DNA of 64,000 nucleotides from Apostichopus japonicus (taxonomy: Eukaryota > Echinodermata > Holothuroidea > Aspidochirotida > Stichopodidae). Under the pieces are notes generated by a model. It did no database searches. It was not told the origin of the DNA and saw only the letters and a list, made by a program, of their open reading frames with translations. This document shows positions 24,651 to 64,000 of the stretch, piece by piece. Made by a program: the position numbers and the translations under genes. Location of the stretch: assembly GCF_037975245.1 (NCBI RefSeq), contig NC_092563.1, positions 6,141,501 through 6,205,500 of the forward strand. Direction: 5' to 3'. Each line of letters starts with the position of its first letter. Position 1 is the first letter of the stretch.

Positions 24651-27392
24651 GACTTCAAGTACATCAACTAGAATCATAGTGAGCTAGGGATAAGGCAAGA
24701 AATATCCTATAAAAACAAGTTGAAGGGGCCATGTTTAAACTTGCGACGACATATTGAAGAAGTAAAAAAAACTACAGTCGTTAGACTTAAAGAAAGATCT
24801 TAATCATTTAACGATGGGAAGGGGTGGGGAGGGGGTCTTGAAGAACTTGATAAAGAATTATAGAGACATTTTCCTTCGAAACCATTAGACTTATTAGTTA
24901 TCAAAACGAAATATTAAGACAAATGGGAGAGTGAAGAAAAAAGAAAAGAAAAACGCGTGAAAATTAAATTGCAAGCTGTTGAACTGAACGCTGGTTTGAG
25001 ATTTTCGGAACATCGTGGCTTTCTGATTCTTGATTAATGTTTCAATTCATTTGTATAATACAGAAGTCACACAAAGGGTGATTTATCTCAATCTGTTATT
25101 TTATTAAAATTTTAAGATCGGCGTCTAATATGAAAAATTTTCCCTTTTTTTGTTTGTTCTTTCATGCCATTTCATGATGCTGAAGTGCCACACTTTACCG
25201 CAAAAAAAGAAACGCTGGACAAAACCCGTAGTCTGTACACGACTTCGGAGCCCTCGTTGTCTTGCGAGTGAGTCACGACGCACAAATAATTTTCTAGACC
25301 ACAAATTAACTGGACTGTCATTGGATTGGCTTTGACTAGATTGTTTTAACTTATACGTATATTTGGAGACAACGTATTGGTATCAGAGAAAAGACGATTG
25401 GAACTCCTCGTTTTTTTTATCTGTGTCATTTTCAACTCAATCGTAAGAAATTTGCTGTCTTTACCAGTTCAAAACACCTCTGCTCGAAGGACATAAATAT
25501 AGATAAACAAACTGTTTATTTTAACTAAAATTCTCGTTCCTTCAATGTACAAAGATTGAAGGCAAGCATTCAACAAGAAGTACCGGAATATAGCACGCTT
25601 AAAAGCAGTCATTAACGTTACGAAACCATCGCAATATGGTATCATAATTGTCAGACTCGCCGGCAATTAGGCAGACAGTTGGTAACCTAGTCGAACACCG
25701 TTCGGCCCAACAACATTTGTTCGCGAAAAGCAACGAGCGACTGAATTGCGATTTTGCTCTGCTATGAGATACGTCTAGTCAGGCACACTAGTACACAGAT
25801 GGGTCTTATATATTAGAACTATTACTGACCTCGCGTGACCCCGGACCAACATGAAGACGAAACATTCACACATATTATTGGTGGATACAAAGACGCCCAG
25901 GAACGGCTGCTATAATCTACCATGGTGCTACCCAATTTGCGCGGGAAAGTTTTACGTTGCTACCGTTTTCTTACTTTGGTAAAATTGGGAGTCCGTTCGA
26001 TGTAAACTATTTAACCTGAATTAGTCCTTGTTAACTAACTAAGCTATAGAATACAACAGAGGAAGAAAGTCAACGCCGCCGACAGAAGGTCGAGCAATCA
26101 TAGGTCGGTGTGGAGGGTGTACGTATTGTTCATATTTCATGGTTAAACGAGAGGCCTTGGGTCACTTATCGCACTGTGTGCGGTATGCAGTGATACAACA
26201 GCATATCTGGATGTCACTATAGAGAGAAGCGTAAACATAACAATCCATTGATATTCTCAGCAAATGAGGGAAAAGTACGGGGAATATGGCCATATGGAAA
26301 AATATGATTTGTCAAAATATCTCTTCGTTAAGTTTTCAGTCGAAACTTTCGGAGGGAATTTTCAGTTTTCGGCTAGATGTGTTGCAAGAATTGGGAAGAT
26401 TGGTGATGAAGGAATGTCGTACGAAGAAAGACGGTTTTCGTGCACGACCATTGAAAGGGCTCACCAGTCGGTAGCCCTTGTGGGGCTCTAGGAATATCGC
26501 AAGTCCAAAAAAGTTATGAACAGGTTTAGTACAATCCTTCCGCGAGATAATCATGCAAAATTTATTCAACTAAGCAGCTCCGCTTAAAATATTTCGTTGA
26601 TCTCCAAAAATACTTTCTAAGCTCCTTATCGGAGAACAGTTATTTCGCAAATCCAGTGACGCACAAGCCCAAAAAGTGCCGAAATGAGACACCCGTGCGT
26701 ATATCGCTATGAATCACGTGTCAAGCCTACGATGACATTCAATGTACTTTTCTGCAACCCTCTCAAGCCCCCATTAGACGAAAATTAAGCCCTCGCTATG
26801 CCCCATAGCATCAGCGTCCACCCTAAGATAAACGGCCGCTCCAGACCTCTCGCTGCGTCCTGATATAATATGTAGCTTGTCTTCACAAATTCATACGTTA
26901 ACTTTGAACTGTGTTTCATCATGTACAGCAGTTTTGTGTATTTTCTACATATCTTATTGCTTTCCCTTCGTCAGATTTCCTACTTCCTTGTTTCATTCGT
27001 CCATTGCACGGCACCCCGATGTTGTTAAGGCATTTATCGACAAATTTGAGCCAATATTTAGCTAGTTTAATAGCAAATCATTGTACGTTTAATGTCCAAA
27101 TAGACTGCAATATTAATTCTAACCATAGCATTGTTCATTTCAACATGGCCGCCATGAAAAGCATGTGATGACGTTCTACGAAATGAACTACTGACGCAGA
27201 TAGAAACAGCAGTAGTGGAGCAAGAATGAATATACGATGCGTTAGGTTCTGGATTTGCTGTTCCGTACACAAACGCGTAGCTAAGGTACACGGTTGGTCT
27301 AAATGTGCTCTCGACAGTGTAAATTGCAGAATAGGTCACAACAACATGCATTATTATGTAGGCTACATGAGTAAACATGAACATTTTCTTAC
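24651..27392. other. Intergenic or minus-strand intron, nothing recognised
   Basis: If the SAM-domain gene at 27,393-27,567 continues, this is its first intron and further exons should lie somewhere to the left. I could not identify one. Frames at 26,264-26,569 overlap on opposite strands and show no known domain. Confidence 0.45.
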
Positions 27393-27567
27393 CTGCTTCT
27401 AAAATTCGTGTACGATCCCTCTCGCCTTTTATGCCCATCAAGTCCAAATCTAGGGTTCCAAGATAACAGAAATCACTCTCAATATCGTATCCATTACTCT
27501 GGAAATTTTTTGCATATTTTCTTAATCCTATAGGCGCTAAAAAATTATTGATACCAACGTCGTTCAT
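27393..27567 (-). CDS. SAM-domain protein, first coding exon (partial)
   Basis: The minus-strand exon encodes 58 full codons from ATG at 27,567, with a good context (ACACCATGA). It ends in GAAGCAG|GTAAG, a consensus splice donor, splitting a Gly codon (phase 1). Residues ~5-58 form a sterile alpha motif: INNFLAPIGLRKYAKNF, then NGYDIESDF, YLGTLDLDLMGIK and RTRILEA. These are the spaced FL-x-x-IGL-x-x-Y, DL-x-x-MGI and R-x-x-IL signatures of the fold. SAM domains mediate protein-protein (sometimes RNA) contacts in signalling adaptors. The frame is open upstream to a stop near 27,742 but has no earlier ATG, which supports this start. A longer frame reading through the donor to 27,067 is intron translation. 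The rest of the protein was not found, so the family (ARAP-like, CNK-like or other N-terminal SAM protein) is unassigned. Its start codon lies 474 bp from that of GMDS, head to head. Confidence 0.7.
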
Positions 27568-28040
27568 GGTGTAATGACTAATTGTTCCAGGTACAAAAGC
27601 AGAAATATTGTTCTCAACCTCCTGATTTGAGTACAATTTTTGGCGACGTGCGTTGTTTAAAATTAACGGAAATAATATCTTGGTAGCAGTTCGATACGTC
27701 AGGCGTTGGCAGTTCTTCTTATATGTATGACGATCTGCTGGTTAGCACCCTAGCAGGTCCTTTTCTTTGCTCCTTATTTCCCTCATGACGCAATGGTCAA
27801 AATACTACAATCCCTCCTTTAGCCTGACACGTTCTGGAGTGCAATGAATTATAATTTATGTATATATTTATATATGTATGTGACGTAGATTACGTATCGT
27901 TCAAAGGTCACCCTGTACAAGAGCTGATTCCGCGAACATCACCACGTTGACAATTCATTCACTGTGGTCATTTGTAAACACATCACCTTGCAGTACACAC
28001 CACTGAAAACCTGCCACAGGTAACGACCATCGCATCGAAA
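27568..28040. promoter_or_regulatory. Putative bidirectional promoter between SAM-domain gene and GMDS
   Basis: This 473-bp interval separates two divergent start codons, so it must hold both 5' UTRs and probably both transcription starts, unless either gene has a far upstream non-coding exon. It contains an AT-rich TATATATTTATATATG stretch near 27,859-27,877, TGACGTAG near 27,881 (a CRE-like half site) and CAAAGGTCA near 27,902 (nuclear-receptor half-site-like). These motifs are seen; their use is inference. Confidence 0.45.
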
Positions 28041-59252
<31,212 letters not shown>

Positions 59253-59996
59253 GTAAGTTCTTCTTTGAAGTTTTCTTTGCACAATTATCCTATAGTCTAA
59301 GAGTGTGACACATCTTTATATAGTCAGCCTGGAAGGTTTTTTTTACCCCGACGCTACGCAGCCGCACGTACATTCGTGAGAGGCGGAACTTAACCCTTCT
59401 GGTCAGGTGCTATCCAAGGTGCAGTTTTATCCCCTCGGTTGGATTTTCTTACCATTTGGAACATAAATGTCAGATGGGAAGACCATGGATTTCTGCTGGA
59501 TGAAAAACATTGACCTTACTTCAGCTGTACGGGTCTCAATCCCACGACCCCACAGATGCTAGGTTAATTGATTCTAATGCCATCACCAACTTCCGCTTCA
59601 CTTATAGCATTATTTTCGGGTAATTTCCGTCACCTTAAATGGTTCGAGGAGAAATCAAGAACTGACAAGATGGTACATCTTGGATCAAGATACACGAGAA
59701 AGAATCCAGATGATACAGATCTCGTGAAAGTAGAGGTCTGAAGAATCCAGCCTTTTACTTATTTTAGTAATTATCAGGAGTGATCAGGGCTTGGGACAAT
59801 GTTGCACCAGATATGCTCTTCTTCTCATTAACAGCGATAGGGCAAGAAAGCATTAACAACATTTAATTACCCCACATTTGCAAACTGCAAAGTTTAAAAA
59901 GAGATAACAATTCTGTTAACTAAGTATACCCTACATGCCTGTCTAGGATAAAAAATATTGCATATAGCTGGCTTCAGTTTGCCCACTTCGTGTACT

Positions 59997-60404
59997 AAAG
60001 GCCCGGTCACACTACAGCGATATTTTATCGGAATACGGTCCGATTTTTCCGATTTTAGGCCGAAGAGTGAGGTTTGTGGTAGTGAATGTAATGAATGAAG
60101 TGGAATATTCGAATACCTACTCCAACTCTGAGGGGTTCTGGAACTGACTACATTCTGAAGTGACGTCACATCGAAAAGCGATAAAAATCGGAAGAGAAAT
60201 CGGATAGCTATCCGATAAAAGGAAACGGAGTCAATATCAAAAGTTAGGAGAGGGCTATTCCACATCAGAATGGCTCAACAGATAGCAAATCAGGTCCTTT
60301 ATCACTGTGGCTAGAAGACCCGAACGAAAAACTGGCTGTTTCGAATCCTCCGGGAAAATCGGGTAGCATTCCGATAAAAAATCGGTATAGTGTGACCGGG
60401 CCTT
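59997..60404. mobile_element. 0.4-kb MITE with AAGGCCCGGTCACACTA termini
   Basis: Left AAAGGCCCGGTCACACTA (59,997) and right TAGTGTGACCGGGCCTT (to 60,404) form a 17-bp perfect terminal inverted repeat. TACT occurs immediately outside both ends (59,993-59,996 and 60,405-60,408), a possible 4-bp target duplication. Subterminal CCGATTTTT / AAAAATCGG and TATCGGAAT / ATTCCGATA blocks repeat in inverse. There is no transposase. It carries one TGACGTCA (60,161-60,168). The reading frames at 59,894-60,265 and 60,255-60,665 minus cross its ends and are not genes. Confidence 0.85.
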
Positions 60405-61063
60405 TACTCCACACCCCACCCCAATGCACCTCTCCTCCTCCCTATCACACCCTCCCACCCCTTTTCCCCACACCCCCAAAGAAATAGACAGAAAGATAAA
60501 ACAAAAAGAAAAGAATTGCCAGCTAGATGATTTTAGGTATGGATATAAAAATATATAAAAATTGATCCAGTATTGAAATTCATGAGCAACACTAATCTGT
60601 CCACTAAAATGAAATAACGAGTCTGTCTTAATGGAGCAAATAGAATCAAGAAGCAAGTAGCGCACGAGTAGTTTCTACTTTGACCAGTTGTGTACCCATA
60701 AGCAGTGTGGTGAACTGTCAGGAGTTTTCAGATTGTACTTCAAGTTTGTGTCATTTGTACGTAGCGGTTGACTCATCTTCTTTCTCTGCCCACGGGACAT
60801 TATATTCCACATCCTCCTCTGCCGCTTCCCAGCGTATCTCTCGCTGAATATCGCTAACCCAAGCAATTTTCACGAAGAGGTCTCGTGCGAGAATATCCTG
60901 TGATTTAAACGAAAGTGGTCGTGACACGAGTGAGATGTTTCAAACTCACGATCCAAAACGGAATGACCTAGAACGATTCTTGTTTCCCGGAAGCCCACAG
61001 AAACTTCGGAACGGAGGATGATGTGTGGGTTGATTTGCCTTTTGTTCGCCCGTTCGTGATTGT

Positions 61064-61123
61064 GTGCGACTGCAGAAGTGCCTCTTGACGGGAGTGCGAC
61101 TGCAGAAGTGCCTCTTGACAGGA
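61064..61123. repeat. 30-bp tandem duplication
   Basis: GTGCGACTGCAGAAGTGCCT, continuing for ten more bases, is repeated at 61,094 with one difference. It lies in a stretch (60,670-61,230) where three minus-strand frames are open, the longest 119 codons (60,870-61,229). No domain was recognised. Confidence 0.9.
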
Positions 61124-64000
61124 GAACAATTCCCGGTAGTATCCGTCGTAGAAAGATAAATGGCCACAAAATGTTCTCTTCAAATGTTGCTTTTGTATAA
61201 GAGTCTGCAGGAAGGCATGTGACTTTCAACCGGATCTGAATTACTCTACTCTATCATCAACTCGACAATTTTCTTTTCCACGAAAATCTGACCAAGATTT
61301 CATAACCTTTTGGTCTTGTACAAGTGAGGGGGCCCAGCAACCTGGTGGGTGGGGATATTTCATAGTATTACCACAACATCTGAGGTGCTGTGACTGCATG
61401 TTGCTAGTCTCATAGGGAAGTTACTAAAACGAACTGATTATGATTTCAAAGTCTTAACCATATGTGCAGCAGCTAGTTATGCTTCCAGAGCTGTTGAGGT
61501 CAATTTGTCACATTCTGGTGGTAAACCCCCCCCCCCACCCATTTCCCCGTATCCCCTCCTTCCAATGCCTATAACAGGAAAGATAAGATGCCTATAATAC
61601 ACCAAATTGTGATAATTAAAAGTCCCAACACAATCTCAGTAGAAATGATGAACCTAGTTGTTCCAGCATTCATATTGTTATAAATGAAGACACATAACAT
61701 TTCATTTAATTTGGTCTTTTCATTTATGTGTGTTTGCTCAGTGTACAAAACTTTAAGTAGTGACAAAGTAATATTAATTGACAACAAAAGTCATTGTACA
61801 ATGAGAATGGAAGTGATCTATTTAAGCCTTAGTAGTCTAGTAGAGTCACTCCCGATGAAAAAGAAAACAAAGAAACAAATTAGAAAAGAAATAGAAAACA
61901 ATGCAGAGTACTGTATGTGAATTAATAATTATCTGTATATCAGGCATGAGCTTTTTCCGTGAATTTTCGGAATATCCGTGATTTCTTTTCTACCTCTATT
62001 ATCCTAACACACTGTAGCATACTCAAACTGGAGCCTTTACCGCAATGTTTGCAAAGTCCCGTGAATTTTTTTTTTTACCCCAGGCTCATCCCTGATATAT
62101 ACCTTACTTAGATTCTTTTGAATGAAAGAGGGAGAGACATGTGATTTGATAGAGTTTGACAGATTATTCCAGTTGTTATATGTTAGACAGTTAGAGCAGG
62201 TTTTTAATTCTCTAATTGAGACTCAGCTAAATGGTTAGATGGGAGAGAGGTATCCAATCACGTATGCCTAATCCGGGACTCTATGAATAATTTGAAATAA
62301 TCAAAATGGAGAGTCGACGTAAACACAATCTGCAACAGTGCTATTTATACATGAGCGCCAAATGATTTTAATTCTGTAAAAATTGGCAAATGGAAGGTTG
62401 TCATTTTCCCCCCCAAAGCAAAAGTCTTTGAAACATTTTCCCCTGCTTAGGAATTGCACTAAAAGACTTGTTACCAGCTAAGTGCACCTTTTGTCAATAA
62501 AGAAGAAACACTTCATTGCACTGGTCTGGTTACCTCATAACAAAGCAAAATGATTGTAAATAGATGTTACACTAGTTTTTGAGTAAAACCCATTTAGGAG
62601 ACTGACAATTACTTTTGTTTTTTGTCTTGGTTCATACAGTTGTGCTGTTAGCGACTACATCAAGAAAAAAAAAAAAACTGAATGAGTGTAGGATGGCCAA
62701 GGCTAACCCCTATCGATAAAATAAGTTACCTTTTAGATTTCAAAACTCGATTATTGTCTCAAAACCAGACAGCGTCTCATTTACTAACCCTGATACAACT
62801 TAAAATACAGAAACCTTCTTTCATCCTGGAAAGTGGTAAAGGGGTGGGGGAGGGGGAGGGGGGATGGGAGATTAGAGGAATTCGATTGTGGAGAAATATA
62901 TTGTGTTGAGGGGAAAAGAACAAAAGTCACCAACCAGAAAAGAGTGTACTTAACCGCAATAATAACAAATATAAACTGGATGTTTCAGGTTAGGAATACT
63001 TTCGTGTCAACGTACAGTCTGATAAAAGTGCCTGTAAATGACAAAATCTTACGTTTACACCCTCTGTATTGAAACCCTACAAGTTATTTGCACTTAATTT
63101 GACTGTCAAGTGCCCTTTTCTGCTGATTATGATACTTTCACTATCAACTACTGTTCCTTTTGAAATGAAAGGGAATGATTTTTTTTTTCCTTAGCAGTGT
63201 ATTTCCTCCTCCTCGATACAGAGTGCAAGGTACGGAATGTCACTCAACACGATGGGAAACTGCCGTTTGGCGTAGGTTGACGAAATTTCAAAATAGCAAA
63301 ACTCTGGTTTTGTCTACTCTAGGAGTTATTTCGTAATCATGCCAATGTATTTCAAAGTAAAACGGTGGGTTTCGCAACCCATCCGGAAAATGTCGACTAT
63401 CGCCAGGGATTTTGACAGTTTTATGTGTTTGATAGTTTTTATGGTTCACATGACGTGTTTCCGATACTTGCTTTCGTGAAGCAACGTTTATTTGAAAGCT
63501 GTGAGCGTGTCATGTTTCGATCTCTAGCAGGAAGCTCAGAGGCGGACTTGCTATTATGAAGAGACGAGAAACGAAAAGTTACCAAAAACAAGAGTCACAA
63601 TCAAGTTTCCAAAGTCTCATGTGGAAAGAAAAAATGAATAGTAGCTGGAAATTATTTTGTTTTGTTTTTTGAGGTCATTGGGCATCGGGTTCAATCAGTG
63701 GCGAACGGGGATGCTAGAGAAGATTGAAGATAGTAAATCAGGATTTAGGAAAAGTTTTTAAGGGGGGGGGGGGGGTGGATCCAAATGTTAACTGAAGATT
63801 AAATGACGTACTGTGGAATCATACATGTGATGATATTGTAGCAGTTCATCAAGCTTGTTTCTGGCTACAAAGATATAAACGGAAATGTTTGCTCATGAAA
63901 TCCCCCAACATTCATTCCCCAAAAAAGCTACTGTAAACCCCCTGTTCTGTAAGAATTAGTTTTTTTTCCCCTGAAGTTTTTGGTTGTACCAAATACTGTA

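Larger units (their letters stand above)
59253..64000 (+). other. GMDS: GMDS intron 9, continuing past the window
   Basis: At least 4.7 kb. Contains a MITE (59,997-60,404), an ORF-rich stretch with a 30-bp duplication (60,670-61,230), C- and G-runs (61,526-61,537, 63,762-63,775) and no sequence resembling the expected terminal GMDS exon on the plus strand. Confidence 0.8.

Noticed and set aside
27067-27392. Continuation of the SAM-domain reading frame to 27,067
   Set aside because: It follows a consensus splice donor (CAG|GTAAG), loses the SAM pattern and has a low-complexity composition typical of intron.
59894-60665. Minus frames of 123 and 136 codons
   Set aside because: They run across the ends of the MITE at 59,997-60,404 and C-rich sequence, and match no family.

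Overview
The window is eukaryotic genomic DNA: AT-rich, dense in homopolymer G/C runs, microsatellites, minisatellites and short transposable elements, with coding sequence broken into short exons by GT-AG introns. The one gene that can be identified with certainty is GMDS (GDP-mannose 4,6-dehydratase), which makes the first committed intermediate of GDP-L-fucose synthesis. The predicted protein, the tRNA-derived and snRNA-derived SINEs, the hAT-type MITEs and the general base texture fit a marine invertebrate. I favour a deuterostome such as an echinoderm, but nothing in the window proves the species.

Region 1 to about 27.4 kb has no gene I can name. It holds two copies of a U2 snRNA-headed SINE-like family (about 1.18-1.31 kb and 10.14-10.34 kb), a tRNA-derived SINE (9.55-9.80 kb), two copies of a foldback repeat built around GTCCTCGG boxes (5.26-5.42 and 10.99-11.09 kb), a long (AT)n tract grading into pentanucleotide repeats (14.34-14.81 kb), a nested cluster of hAT-type MITEs (15.09-17.26 kb, one with a perfect 8-bp target duplication), a GC-rich tandem block (20.2-20.8 kb) and a four-copy 151-bp tandem array (24.06-24.65 kb).

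At 27.39-27.57 kb on the minus strand lies a first coding exon encoding a SAM domain. It is head to head with GMDS, whose start codon is at 28,041 on the plus strand. The roughly 470 bp between the two start codons probably acts as a shared, bidirectional promoter.

From 28,041 to 59,252 nine GMDS exons can be joined in frame into 320 codons (75, 45, 88, 110, 193, 105, 128, 119 and 97 bp), all with GT-AG introns. They carry the NADP-binding GxxGxxG motif, the catalytic Thr-Ser-Glu and the Tyr-x-x-x-Lys pair. The last exon (roughly 43-50 residues by comparison with other GMDS proteins) and the stop codon are not in the window and should lie beyond 64,000. The introns hold a roughly 30-bp minisatellite, several short tandem duplications, the 3' end of a non-LTR retrotransposon (53.14-53.45 kb, minus strand), a 0.4-kb MITE with long terminal inverted repeats (60.0-60.4 kb), and an ORF-rich insertion of unknown nature in intron 5.

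Two patterns at larger scale stand out. The 7-mer TACAGTA/TACTGTA is several-fold more frequent inside the GMDS transcription unit than in the 27 kb before it. The full CRE palindrome TGACGTCA occurs eight times in the window, six of them in the first 23 kb.
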